Positions 14,002 through 26,229 of a stretch of 64,000 nucleotides of DNA are shown piece after piece (positions within the stretch are counted from its first letter, which is position 1; each line of letters opens with the position of its first letter). Made by a program: the position numbers and the translations under genes. Origin of the DNA: Arthonia radiata (lineage: Eukaryota; Ascomycota; Arthoniomycetes; Arthoniales; Arthoniaceae); the NCBI GenBank assembly GCA_002989075.1, contig PSQN01000016.1, forward strand, positions 558,001 through 622,000, read 5' to 3'. The notes below the pieces were generated by a model. It was not told the origin of the DNA and did no database searches. It worked only from the letters and a program-made list of their open reading frames with translations.

Positions 14002-14650
14002 TTGACTATGTCTAGTTGTCTACTTCTAATACGTACCGAGCTTCGCGACAGACGTACCAACCGAATCGAATCTTGCGCCGCTTCCAACATGCCTCTATGT
14101 TCTAGCTGTTCCTGCGTTGATACAAGGTACCTTGTAGCTCCTTCTCTGTCTCGCTTCTATACGCGCTATACTCGAGGTTCTTATTCAGAAAAATGCGACG
14201 CCCTTCTTAACAAGAGCGAGTATTCGTAACACGACTCGGGTCCCTTGCCTCTCTTTCTAACACTTTTGCAGTTAACAACCTTTCTAAGCGAATTAACTTG
14301 CTAAAGAGGAAGAAGAAGTTGTTAAAGAGAAAGTTAGTAGAAATATTTACAGAGACTATTAAAGCTAAGAGTCGGTAGAGTAAGATATTTGCTCGTAAGA
14401 AGGAGATATTGTTTCGGTAGAACTTGGCTAAGAGTATATCTATTGGCGTTCCTAAGCGTTTTGCTGCAGAAGACGTTGCTTTCGATTTGTTGAATCTAGG
14501 TAGTGCCGGTTTTGTTACTAGTAGTTAGAATAATGCCTTGCGTTCTGTTAATCTTAATTCTCTTAAGACTTTCGAAGAGGTTCGTAGTTTTAGCGTTGTT
14601 CCTAATACTGGCTCTAATAGTGTTTCAGCAGTTGCTAGCAATAAGACAAG
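14002..14650 (+). other. Antisense Cys-rich plus coiled-coil gene relic inside Gypsy B
   Basis: Same position and strand as the antisense stretch in Gypsy A: just inside the 3' LTR, beyond the integrase end, opposite to pol. A Met at 14089 opens MPLC-x2-C-x-C followed by RYLV, then a Cys/Lys/Tyr-rich tail. An intron-shaped block follows (GTAACA near 14225, CTAAC, then TTTTGCAG ending at 14270). The next part is a strongly basic run with alternating Lys/Leu, like a coiled coil or nuclear signal, reaching about 14,430, with a Ser/Asn-rich end to about 14,650. The shared MPLC-x2-C...RY-[VL]-V core with Gypsy A suggests homology. Function unknown. Confidence 0.5.
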
Positions 14651-17600
14651 TTCTTAATTAGTTTCTATATGTTCTCTGTTTCCGAATACCCTTTCTATTT
14701 AATAAGATACTTACGTATCCTACCTCGTTGACGATATATAAGGATTTATTTAACTTTGTATTCTAGTTCTTAGTTCTCGTCTAATAGTTCGATAAGTTCT
14801 AGTTGTAGTGCATCCTTTAGTACTAGTTTTAGGAGTAATTTATAAAAGACGTTGTGTATACGCATTATTTGTGGTAGTTCTAATCTAAAGGTAACTAATC
14901 CGAGTACCTTAGAAATTTTAAATAGTCTGAGTTTTGTATAGTCTAACTTGTTGCAAGGTTGTTTAGTTTTAACGTATTTCTAACGAAGGTAAACTGTATT
15001 CCTCTCCTTAAGGTCTAGTCTTATAGACCGTAACTTGTTAGCTTGTGCTCTTATTCTTTCTAAATTCTACTGTAACTATTAACGGAGGTAGTTATAGACT
15101 ACTTCTCTGTGTTATAAAATTTTAATTGCTCGTTCTAAGTTTGCTGTAGTTACGCCTGCGTTGTGCTATAAGATAGGATTTCGTTTAAAATTGACTCAAA
15201 AAAGTGTATTACCTGTTAATAATCTACTGTTGTTGTACGTAAACTGTACCAATAGTAGTAGTTGTAACTAATTGTCTTGAGTATAATTAATATAGGCTCG
15301 TAGAAACTGTTTTAATGTCTGATTGAGTCTTTCTGTCTGTCTATTAGTTTAAGGATAAAAGCTAGTCGATAGCTTCCGCTTTGTGTCTATAAGCTTAAGT
15401 ATTGATTTCTAGAATCTTAAAGTAAAGAGTTTATCTCTGTTAGAGATTATCTCTGCTAGTGCTTTATGCTAAGCAACAATATATCGATACAAAAGGAATA
15501 CTGTATCGTGTACAGTATAGCTTCGCATTGTTAAGATAAAGTACCTATACTTTGTAAATCGATCTACAATTACATAAATTGTATCGTACCTGGTCTCATT
15601 TCCTAGTTCCTTGGAAGGTAGTAGGTCTGTAATGAAGTCTATAGCGATCGAGCTTCAAGGCTCTGCTAGTATCTTTAAGGGTTGAAGGAGGCCGTATAGT
15701 CGATGTCGTTCGTTCTTAATCCTTTTGTATATATTATACTTATTAATATAGTTATCGATTATCTTTCTAAGTCCTGGAATAAAGTAAGTTCTTGTAATCC
15801 TTTCTATAGTTGTAGCAACTCTTCGGTGTCCTTCCTCGTAAGCTTCGCGAATAATAGTATTTTATATGTTTCTTGGAACATAGATCTTGCCGTTAAATGT
15901 TTTAAGTCTATATTCGTTAGTAAGCTTTATAGTATTGTTATAGACTACTTAGTTCTATTTGTACCCTTGTATTAGTTTGTTTCTTCTTGACTGGTCCTCT
16001 ACTCTTATTACTACTAAGAGTTCCTTGGCCCCGTTGGGTTTAAGTATTCTATCTAGATTGTATCGTAGTATTGTATATAAGACTTGTGTTTTATTTGCTA
16101 TGTAGTTTAATCTTCTACTAAGAGCATCGGCTCTTTAGTTTTCTGATCCTTTCTAATATGTAATACAGATGTTGAACGATTGTAGTTCCTCTAACTATCT
16201 AACCTATCGTCTGTTTAAAACCTTTGTTGTTGTAAATTAGGTTAGGTTCTTATAATCTATAATAATATATACTTAATGTTTTGGTATTGCGTAGTAATGC
16301 TTCTAGTGCTTAAGTAACTCAACTACTGATAGTAGTTCCTTATCGTAGATATCGTAGTTTAGTTCTAATGCTGTTATCGTTCTTAAGTAGAATGCTACCG
16401 GGTATAAAGTTCTATTTTCTAGTTAGCTAAGTACTAATTCGATTGCAAAGTTAGATGCGTCTGTCTCTATAGTGGTTAATTTGTTGTAGTCGAAGGTTGT
16501 TAGAACTAGTACGGTCGTAAACCGCTGCTTAAGATCTTGAAACGCGTCTTCTTAATTCTTTTTCTATACGAAGAGTAAATATTTTCGTATAAGTCTTGTT
16601 ATTGGCAAGACTACTCTAGAGTATCTATTAATAAATCTCCTGTAGAAGTTTCTAAAGCTGAGGAAGGATTAAATTTCCTTCACATTTTTTGGAGTAGGCC
16701 ACTTAAGTATAGCTTTTACCTTATCCGATAACATTTTAATTATGCTAGGTTTAATAACGTATCCTAGAAAGTTAGTTTCCTGTATATAAAACTTACACTT
16801 CTAGAGCTTAATACAGAGATTGTGTTTATCTAGCTGTTCTAATACCTACGCAACGTGTTGCTTGTATTCCTCTAGCGTCCTAGAGTAGACAATAATGTCG
16901 TTTATATATACTGTTATAAATTCGTTAAAGTACTTTTCTAGCACTAAGTTAATATATCGCTGAAAGGTTGCTAGAGCGTTTACTAGTCTGAAAGGTATAA
17001 CGAGGTATTTATAGAGGCCGAAAGGCGTTTTGAATGCTATTTTCTACTCGTCTCCTTCTCGTACTCGGATTAAATTGTAAGCGCCTCGAAGGTTTATTTT
17101 TGTAAACTATTGTACTCCTCGGAGAGAGTCTATCTCGTCGTTAATAAGTAGTAACGAGTACCCGTCTTTCTTCGTTATTGCGTTTGTTGGTCGGTAATCA
17201 ATAACCGATCGGAGCTTGTCTCCTTTCTTAAGAATAAAGAATAGTAAGCATCTAAATAGAGCTTCCAATTTCCTAATAAATCCTTTCTTTTTAAGCTTGT
17301 CGATATATACCTTATATTCGTTTCTGTGATCTAGTCTTATTGGATATAACTTAGTGCCCTTAGAATTTAAGTCGGATAAGAACTCAATCTTATAATTCTA
17401 TGGTACGTATTTAGGTAACTCGTTGTCGGCTTCTTCTCTGAAAACTTGTTTATACTGCTAGTATTTCTTAGGTAATACCGGTTAAGGAGTATTGAGGCTT
17501 GTTAGTTCGGCTACTTCTCTTACCTAGGCACGCTCCCTACGTCTTTTAGTATAATAGGTTGGTATAGCTATTGCCAACTCGTTGATAGAATCTGTTCTAA

Positions 17601-20042
17601 GATCCTTTAAGGACGAAATAGTTCGGTATTATCTTTCTTCTAATCTAAGGAACGACGTTAGTATATTTCTCTATTTTAGTGTATGTCTGTCTAGAAAAGG
17701 CGTTCCTAGTATAACTTAGTGTGCTCTAGTATTGGTAACGTCTAAGACAATGTCTGTTTTAAATTTTGCTGTTCTTATCGTGGTTCTAACTTTGTGTATA
17801 ATAGCGCCGTTGTAATATATATTCTTGAATCTATCTGCGACTTGCAGATTGTACGGGAATCCCTTTTTATGTTAATTTTCTTAAATTTTAGATACTGTAT
17901 CGAAGTAGATAAAATTTCCTGTTGCTCCTAAATCGATTATAATTGTAACTAGTGTTCCGTTAAGTAGTGTCTTAATAAGTTCTTATCCTCTTCCTAGTAG
18001 AGAACAAAGTGTTTCTACTAGGCTCTTAGATAGAGACTTGGACGCCGTCGTCCTCGTACTTTCCTTAGTTTATGGACGGCGCTGTCGTTTCCCGACGTAT
18101 GCTTATACGCAAGTTTCTATGTGTTGTAATGGTTCGAAATAACTTGTTTTCGGAACGTCTTGTCTATATCTAATCTTTCTTTAAACTGTTTAATAGACAC
18201 TCGCTATTCTTCGTTAATCTAGATTGCTTATATTGCATACTATCTTAGGAATAGAACTACTTCTGTTGCTGTATTAACGAGAATATTATTGAGGCGTAGT
18301 ACTGGTTCGTAGCCTTGACCTACGAACCTAAGTCTATTAATAAGTAACTATATTTTTGCTTGGGCTTTTAAGTCCTATAAGCATAATCTAGCCGTTTGTA
18401 GTTACAATATTGCGTCTGTATAGTTAGGTTGTTCCTCGTCTTCTTCGAATAATAATAATTCCTCTTCTTCTCGAAGCTGTTCTTTATTGGCTGCCAAGGC
18501 TTAAGATTCGTTAATCGGTTGGTTTTCCGATTCTTCTATAGCTGCGAGTCTTATAAGATATTGTAAAGCTTCAATATTGTAATTCTTAAGTTCTTAAAGT
18601 TGTTGTTTATAATTACGAGCTAACACTACTAAAAGCTGCTCGTTGTAGTTGTCTTGTAGTAAAACCTAATTCTAGTCAATTCCTTTAACTAGGACTATAT
18701 CGTATGCGTCCTTTAAGTTAATTCTTGGTTTCCAGCTAACAATTCTCTCTAGAGATTTAGCCAATGCTAAAAGAAAGGTTAATAAATTATTGGGGTCCTC
18801 TATTATATAGGCTTTAAGTTACGTTAGTTCTTCGGCTACGTTTTTCTTGTTGTATCTGCCTCGTTTAAGAGCATAGAGCTTCTTGGTCGGGCCTTATTGT
18901 TTAGATTTATATTCGGCTGCTCTGTGGCTCTCCTTGCCGCAGTAAAGGTAGAGGTTGTTAGTAAGTCGATACTTTCGATCTTTTTCTAAAAGTTTTCTAT
19001 ATTTCTTTTGACTGGGTCGCGGTCCTCTCTTCTAGAGCGCATTAAGATCTATTAATTTAGTATAACGATTGTCGTAGCGAGGTTGGAACGTATTTAGTGT
19101 CTAACTAGGCTATTTACTAGTTTGTTTACGCTTATATTCTTGGAGTCGTTAATTAAGTCTCGTTGCTTAAGTTTTAATGTCTGTAAGTCGCTCTGCGCGT
19201 TCTTTGTGCAATATAAGGTTTTTTATCTCCTTGTTTAGTCCTTTATAAAATTAGACTACTAGAGCTTCTTCGTCGAATCCTGTAATATAGGCGTATGTTA
19301 TAAACTTAGCTACATACTGTGTTACTAGTAAATTGCCCTGCTTAAATCCTTTGAGCTTGTATTATGCTTCAAGCTTCTAATTTCCTCCTCTATATATGTC
19401 CTTGAGCGTTGTAGTAAATACTGTGTACGATCTAAATACTCGTTTCGTTTTCTTCTTTGCTTCGTTGCTATTGTTAAGGTAGTCGTCTAAGAGCGGTAAA
19501 AACTATAAGAGTGCATCTCTACGTAGATACAACTCTACGTAGATTACCTTCTTTACTTTAGTAGCTAACTCCTTTTGTTTGTTAATGAGATTGATTCGAT
19601 ACAGGCTAAGAAACATTTGTAGAGACTGTCGGTCTCCTCGGAATTCTGGTATCTTAATGTTATTGTTTCTATGTGCTGTAGTAACGTCTTTGTCTTGTAG
19701 CATGTTGGGCTTCTAAGGTTGATTCGAAGATTCTAGTTGTGTTGTTGCTTTCCTAAGAAGGTCCTCTGAAATTCGTTTGAGAGTGTTTAGGGTACTTAAC
19801 TTGTATATTCGTGGTATAGTTCGTTTTTCTACTTGCTCGTTTCTTGGTCTTAACGATAAGGTTAGTACACTTTGTATAGAGGTTAGACTAGATAATCGGT
19901 ACTAAGGAACCTTTGTTTATTCTTTCTCTAAAGAACTGTCTAAAGAATTGTTTTTTAATAGAGTCTTGTTTCTAAATAAGTTAGTTATAAGAATAGAGGT
20001 ACATACCTTAGTTTGTTAGTTGCTTAAGGCGATCCGTAAAAG

Positions 20043-20686
20043 TATAACGCCGAGCGGCTGTAACCGCTTTGCTTGGTCTTATTCTATACCAAGGGTAATT
20101 TAACTAAGACAAGGGAGACTAAGGGCGGGTCTATTGTCTGGGTATTTAACTCGGGAGAAGAGGTTAAGGAAGCAAGAGACAAACTGTAAGTCTTTAAACG
20201 AAGGACTCAGCCGGTAATATAAATAAGCTAGAAGATATACTAAGGCCGCACAGGAAAGCTCTCTCGAGACACGGTCGCTCTATTCGCACGCCGTCGTAGC
20301 TGTAGGGTCCTGCCTCGCGCTAATACTTACGAGAGTCGCTCGTAGCTTACTAGTTGCGTTACAGCAAAATAAACTAATTAAGTTTAATACCTTAGAGTTA
20401 ATATTAAACAATAATACTAATTCTAAATCTAAATTTATAGATATCTATCTACTAAGGTAAATATCTATCTTTACTATATAGTTTATAATAACCGCTGCTA
20501 CCGCTATATTAACTGTATCGAGGACCGCTGGCGACGCTGCGTTGTACGCGGTTAGTAACGCTAGTGACGCTACGTTTCTTGCGGTTATATTACGTAACCT
20601 TTGCTTTATTATATAATTCTATATAACGTACATAAAAGAACGTGCTTCTGTTTAATTATTAGTTGGTCCGTGCGTGCGTCTTAATA
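20043..20686 (-). repeat. Gypsy B 5' LTR (644 bp)
   Basis: Partner of 13281-13924. Followed on the right by the GTGTT duplication and then by the resumed gag-side sequence of Gypsy A. Confidence 0.88.
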
Positions 20687-21666
20687 GTGTTCTCCTATAT
20701 CTAAGTAGTTATATTAAACTATTGTCGTAGGAAACAGGGTTTCTAAGATCGATCGTTGTTTCCGTTTCTACTAGTACTATTAAACTATTGTTTCTTGGAA
20801 CAATATTCTTTAACTTAATACTCTAGCTTTCTGCAATACAAGCATAGCTTATTCTTTATTCTGTGTTCTTGTTCCTAATTGTTTAGTTTTCTATAGGGCT
20901 TTATAAAATCTAACTCTATTAGATTACCCTAGTCTTATCGTAAGTTTGCTCGATTCTTTGTTCTATAGAATCTATTAGTAAAGTTATCTTTCTTTTCTAT
21001 TTATCTTTTAAAGTTGCTGTCGTCGATCTTCTTTGCTCGCTGTATAAAGCTGTCGAGATCGTTAAACTTCTCTTTACGGATATAGATTATTTTCTTAATA
21101 TAGTCCTTAAGTCCTTCGTAAAAGATCTCGATAAGAGGTTTTTTGTCTTATTCTGTTTAATTAGCATACTGTATAAATTCGGCGGCGTACCTGCTTGCTG
21201 GTCCTATTTGTTTAAGGTTCCGAAGCTTCTTAGTAGCGACGCGTCTAGCGTCGGTCTATTTAAAGATTTTACAAAGCTTCTTCTAAAAGAAGGCGAAGCT
21301 AGTAAAGAACTTATCGGTGTCCTCGCGTCTACTCTTTATTAGAGTAAATAAGAAGTCGTCGAGATAATACTTAACTTACTTGTAAGTATCTCTGTCTATA
21401 CAAGAGGTAGCAAATAAAACTATAGTAGTATTATTTAGGAACTAGTCTTTATAAGTTCTAAAGTATACGGCTAGGCGTATTAAAAATAAAGTAACTTTAA
21501 AACGTTTATTCAAGAAGCTTTTTTCTATTTTAGTATTAACGTTCGATATCTTACTTGTACTAGCTATTCTCTTGGCTAACCTATCTGCAGCGTTGCGGCT
21601 ATTGGGTACTAAAGTAGTAGATATAAGTAATCTGCTTTCTCTGCTTTCGTAGCGAGTCTATTAAAG

Positions 21667-22138
21667 TATAATACTGGTCGCTAGGAGAACTAAACTAAGG
21701 CTTACTTACCTTATATACTTATTAACCTTAATAGTAGGTATCTTATATGCTAGAGACTAAAAGGTAGGAGAGGTGAGATAGATTATAGAAGGTAAGAGAG
21801 GCTTAACTAGAGTAGATAGAAGGTAAAGTACGTTATCTAAATATAGTTAAGAAACTTATATTTAGATATTAAGTTAATAGACTAAAGTCTATTTTAAGGT
21901 CGGTTATTAGTCTAGCTATATAGTCTAAGGTATATAGAGGAAGTTTCTTTATATTTACTAATCCGATAATATCTATATCGGGTTTATAGGGAATATAGGC
22001 CTTTATAGCCGTCTTGTTCGATAATGTCTACAGCGAATTTATAGGCTTAGTCGGAAATAATGCTGGTAGGGCTAAGATAACTAGCGGTAGTTAATGCTTA
22101 AATGTGTGCTAGGCCGTCTGGGGCTGGTACCCATAATA
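21667..22138 (-). repeat. Gypsy A 5' LTR (472 bp)
   Basis: Partner of 7577-8048, with the TATAG duplication directly after it at 22139-22143. Confidence 0.88.
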
Positions 22139-22143
22139 TATAG

Positions 22144-22496
22144 CTATTAAAATATACTTTATTTTTTACAATAATAATAATAATATTATAAATAGAAGAC
22201 TTTAGTATAAATATTACTGTACTATACTTAACTAAAGCTTTAAAAGCTAGTTACTTTTACTATAATAAATAAATATATTATATAATACTATAAATTAAAG
22301 TTAATAAAATAATACTACTTTATATCTTTTATAAATATCTAGCTATTATTTATTTATAGTTTAATTACTAAAGACTTTAAATAAGTAGCTTAAAATTAAG
22401 ATTACTAATTAAGTTTAACTAATATTCAAACTTTTATAGCTTTTTAAGATAGTAGTAATCTTTAAATAAATATTTACTTAATACTTAAATAATTAT
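22144..22496. other. AT-rich stretch between Gypsy A and a solo LTR
   Basis: Very AT-rich and simple in composition. It is part of the body of the inverted-repeat element left of its recombinase gene. No gene or motif recognised. Confidence 0.4.
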
Positions 22497-23004
22497 TGTT
22501 AAAAAAGGTACAGGGAAGAAGAAGAATACTACTACAAAGAGTAGGAAGACGAGACTAGCTTAAGACTAGTACAATACTTAGGCTTAATACAGGTACAATA
22601 CTTAGTAGCAAGGAGAAGCTATTATTATATTGTCTGTCTTGTTAGCTAAAATTCTCTAGAGAAATCCTAGCTTATATATCTAAGTCTAGCGGCCTATATA
22701 GGACTTACTAGATATCTGTTTTTTTAATAGAAGTCAGATAACCTGTAACTTACTATATAAGACAGTAATTCTGTCTATCTAAAACTGTTAGTCTCTAAGT
22801 CTATTCCGTATTGTTTTAGACTACGGGCCAGCTATTTATAACAGGTTGTATAATGCTTCTTTTTGTTCTAGACCCGGGCTACTAGACCCGACCCTTTAGG
22901 TAAAAGGCTTATTCTATTTTAGACCGAGACAGCTAGTAGGACCTATCCAATACTCCGGGCCCCTGAAGGTTCCGGCTAACCAGCTAGTTGGTTAATTTCC
23001 AACA
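22497..23004 (-). mobile_element. Solo copia LTR 1 (508 bp)
   Basis: Reverse-oriented copy of the copia LTR found at 31468-31974. It is bounded by TGTTAAAAA... and ...TTTCCAACA, with a perfect 5-bp duplication ATTAT at 22492-22496 and 23005-23009. No internal region, hence a solo LTR. Confidence 0.9.
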
Positions 23005-23009
23005 ATTAT

Positions 23010-23749
23010 AGCTTAATTACTTACTTTTAAAGTATAATCTTTATTAATAACGCTAATATAGTATTAATATTTAAATATAATATTAAATAAAAAAGTAAAA
23101 GTAGTTTAAGTATAAATTACTAACTATAAAAAAATAAAGTTTTTAGCTAAATAAGCTAGTTTATATATAAATAAATAGTAAAAGTTAGTACTAATAGATA
23201 AATTAATTAATATAGTATTACTAATAAACTCTGTATGCTAGATCGTAGGCTACTAAAAGTAGTAGCTTTTAGGACACTTTCTAGCATCCCGCGATTTAGA
23301 GTCTATATACTATATTCCTCTAATTCGCCTATCCGCCCTACCTTATACTTACAGTACTTCTTTATTTATCTTGCTATTAGTAGTAATGCGGGCGTAATTA
23401 AAGATACGTCTTTACGCTACCGACGTTGAGATATAGAGTAAACGTACCTACTTCTACCCGCTACGTGCTAATTAGCTATACTCTTATAGAGCGGGTCTTG
23501 GTATTAAGCGAGCGCAGTATAGAGCCTTTTTAGACTCAAGAAGCCTTTTTCTAACCCTCTGCGTTTATAAAACAACGTCCTTTAAAAGACTAGCTAAATC
23601 TATACTTTTTGTATAGTACTATTTTATTACCTTTCGTTTCTATACGCGCTACTTACTCTTTCTAGCCTAAAATCCTCCCTAAACCTTTCCCTTATAGAGA
23701 CCTAATCCGCCTGTTCTCTGTAGTATCTTCCTATTACGGGGTGTATACT
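23010..23749. other. Upstream region of the DUF3435 gene
   Basis: AT-rich up to about 23,230, then less so. A short open stretch on + at 23235-23429 (64 codons) has no recognisable relatives by eye. This segment probably holds the original promoter and leader of the recombinase gene that starts near 23,750. No clear TATA box can be singled out in such AT-rich sequence. Confidence 0.3.
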
Positions 23750-26180
23750 ATGCGTTATAGGTCGTTGCCGTCGACTATAGCCGCCGCTAGCCAATACAAC
23801 GCTCAACAAAGATATAGACCCTAACGCCGTATAGGAATACTATATATAACGATATATAAGGTCTAAAGAAACTTATATAGCTATATAACTTTATACTAAA
23901 AGTATAGATAGCTACGTTAACCGTATAGAAGCTGCTTAGCGAAGGTATATTCTTAGAGAAAATATATATATTTGCTTCTACTAATAAGTCATTATTATAG
24001 TTTCTACGCTATTATTTAGTAAGACCCTTACTATACCCTTAAAATATGCAAGCTAGCTAAGATTAAGACATTCTTGTACTAGTATCTAAGGAGTATAAAG
24101 TATATAAGACAAGTTTACTAGAGACAAACTAGAAACAACTAAGTTAATTATATATCCGATAGTTTAGTGAAAGAATCGAGCCGCTTACGCTTAAGTAGAT
24201 TTATGTAGTATACTCTTTTCTCTCTTTAAATATATATACGCTTTAACCTATCCTTATTCCTAGTAAAGACGTAGCTAACGGACCTAATAGCTTATTTATA
24301 GAAACCTTACGTAAGAGAACGACCTAGACTATACTAATAAAGAGAAGCTATTACTTAACACAGACAATTTTATAAAGGTTCTTTAATACTACTAGACAAC
24401 AGATACTAATATCTTTTAATACGAACGATACTATATTAAGCTAGCAACAATTCTTTTACTCGCTATATATACCGCGTCCCGACCTAGCGCTCTACTCGAC
24501 GTACGCTATAGAGACCTCGAGTTATTTGTCCTTAAGAATATAAAGACCGGCGAAATATATAGAATACTATATCTTAAGCTATAGAATACTAAAAAGTAAA
24601 GGATTAAGCGTCGGCGACTATAAGTAGTTATAGTTGTACTACATCTTAGTTAGGATTATACTAAGATAGTAATTAGAAAGACGTATACCTTTATAATTAA
24701 CAACAATCTACTGTTTTATATAGTCTCCTATGCTATTAGCCTCGCTTTAGATAATAGTACGTTTACTAATCTTAATTTAGATACCCTTAAAAAGGTATTT
24801 AACTTAGCTGTTAAGCGACCTAGTACGCAGTCTTTATCTATTTTCTAGGGCGAAGACGTTCTAGACCGCTCTATTTTCCGGCCTAGTCTTTAAACTAAAG
24901 AGAGAATTTATATTACATTAGATAGCGCCTTACCTTAGTATAAGTACTATCTATAGGTCAAATAGCTAGGTATAGCGACAGAGTTTCTTTAAGTTATAAC
25001 GAGCTACTATCTTTAACGGGCGGAAGGGAACGCTATTAATAGTAAGTACGCGGCTACAGCTACTTAACTTAAAGTATAAAAGAGGAATTAACTAATAGAG
25101 CTCTATTGTAGATAATTTTAGTATAAGCGCTGCTATACGTAATCTAATCCTTAATTATACTAATTTAAAGATCTTTGAGCGGAACTACCTGTTACGCTAT
25201 ATTCAATACGATACGCAGTCTACGTACTAAAGTAGAAATCCGTAGAACGACGTAATGCGCGCAGCAAACTAAATAGGTCGTAAGATAGATCTGTAGCGGC
25301 TTACAAGATTAACTGTAGAGCAGAAGAAAAGTATCCTCTAAGTTTTAGAGATACAGAGCCGGTCTCGCTGTTGCGAAGAGCTATAAGAAGCGCTAGCGCT
25401 TACTAAACAGTGTTACGATAGCGCTAATATAAAGTATTACTAGTAAAAGCTTTATAACGCCGCAACGGATCTAAAATACGCTGTATAAGCTTATTAACGA
25501 TCCTTACTAAAGGAAGTTCGTATAGAATACAATCGAGCCGTTGCTTTATAGAAAATTACGCGACAGCTGGTTAGCTCGTTATTGCCTGAGGTTACTGTCT
25601 TCGAAGTATAGTTAACGCTAAACGCTTTATATATCTTTATAGAACAACATTAACTTACTTAAGCGGCTATACGTCTCTATGCTCCCTTAAGTACGCTAAT
25701 TAGCCGGAACTAGCGCTTTTAGATTATAAGCAATATAGTTATACTATATAACCTACGCAAGGTACAGCGGTTACAATTCTAGCGGCGCAAGCCTATTAAA
25801 GTAGAGAATAAAGTATAGTTAACAGATTCTAAGTTTAATGTCGCTAAAGAGTTCTATACTATACTCGAGAGCATTCTATAAGGAGAACTTCTGCTAGGCG
25901 TACCGCTCCTGTACAAGCTTACCTAATATATATTCTACTAATAGGATCTTTATCTAAACCGGAAGGCGCGTAAGTATAAATTCTATACTCCGTCGAATAT
26001 ACGTAAATACGTTAAGAGCTATTATTTGGGGCTCGGCTAGCGTTAAGGTCTAATCCTGTATCCCGGCCCTTGCTGTAGTTCTATAGTACTAAAGAACGGT
26101 AAGTATTTTAAGGCTTACGTACAGAGGACACATAGAATAAGTTTAGTATCCTGCTAATAGAGTATATACCTGCAAGACGT
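23750..26180 (+). pseudogene. DUF3435 tyrosine recombinase (Starship-captain family), RIP-killed
   Basis: Read through numerous RIP stop codons, the + strand shows the order of a DUF3435 protein. The N-terminus begins M-R-Y-R-S-L-P-S-T-I near 23750. Around 24,040-24,180 a K-T-F-L-Y-Q-Y-L-like SAM/core-binding region is followed by R-N-N-Q-V. Around 24,470-24,540 comes the catalytic-domain opener T-A-S-R-P-S-A-L-L with R-Y-R-D-L-E-L. Around 24,990-25,040 comes S-Y-Y-L-Q-R-A-E-G-N-A-I-N, matching the family's YxLRRxxGNAIN box that carries the second catalytic arginine. A long Gln/Arg-rich helical tail follows, then a zinc-finger-like end near 25,980-26,140. About 2.4 kb, the usual size (700-900 codons). 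DUF3435 proteins mobilise giant fungal Starship elements and related YR transposons. It points inward from the left end of the composite element and converges on the NLR gene. Certainly non-functional. Confidence 0.8.
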
Positions 26181-26229
26181 CTCCTCTCTGTTCTGTTTTA
26201 TATAATCTATAAATAATAGTGTTGCTAAC

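Larger units (their letters stand above)
13281..20686 (-). mobile_element. Gypsy B: fossil Ty3/Gypsy element nested in Gypsy A
   Basis: Two 644-bp LTRs (13281-13924 and 20043-20686) begin TATAACGCCG and end TTAATA (from TG...CA). The 5-bp duplication is GTGTC at 13276-13280 and GTGTT at 20687-20691, differing by one RIP-type transition. The coding parts lie on the minus strand. A gag stretch around 19,500-19,700 has the K-I-P-E-F-R-G-D motif of retrotransposon gag; a zinc-knuckle-like LYCGKESH block is near 18,950; reverse transcriptase with the VYI.D catalytic block is near 16,890; RNase H and integrase lie further left, to about 14,850. Total 7.4 kb, a usual size. It interrupts the gag part of Gypsy A, so it is the younger insertion. 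Broken throughout by RIP. Confidence 0.88.
7577..22138 (-). mobile_element. Gypsy A: fossil Ty3/Gypsy LTR element hosting Gypsy B
   Basis: Two 472-bp LTRs (7577-8048 and 21667-22138) are flanked by a perfect duplication TATAG (7572-7576 and 22139-22143). The element runs on the minus strand. Gag remains lie at about 20,700-21,600 and 12,700-13,275, on either side of the inserted Gypsy B. Protease/reverse transcriptase remains are at about 12,200-10,700 (the YL.D catalytic block is near 11,130), RNase H at 10,700-10,250, and integrase down to about 8,980, where a typical integrase C-terminal stretch with R-P-F-K-I-L is readable. Without Gypsy B it is about 7.15 kb, a usual size. It is broken throughout by RIP. 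It is older than Gypsy B and younger than the DUF3435 element. Confidence 0.88.

Noticed and set aside
15703-15975. Plus-strand frame of 90 codons in Gypsy B
   Set aside because: Antisense shadow of the integrase region of the minus-strand element, with no motif of its own; unlike the 14,002-14,650 stretch it has no counterpart in Gypsy A.
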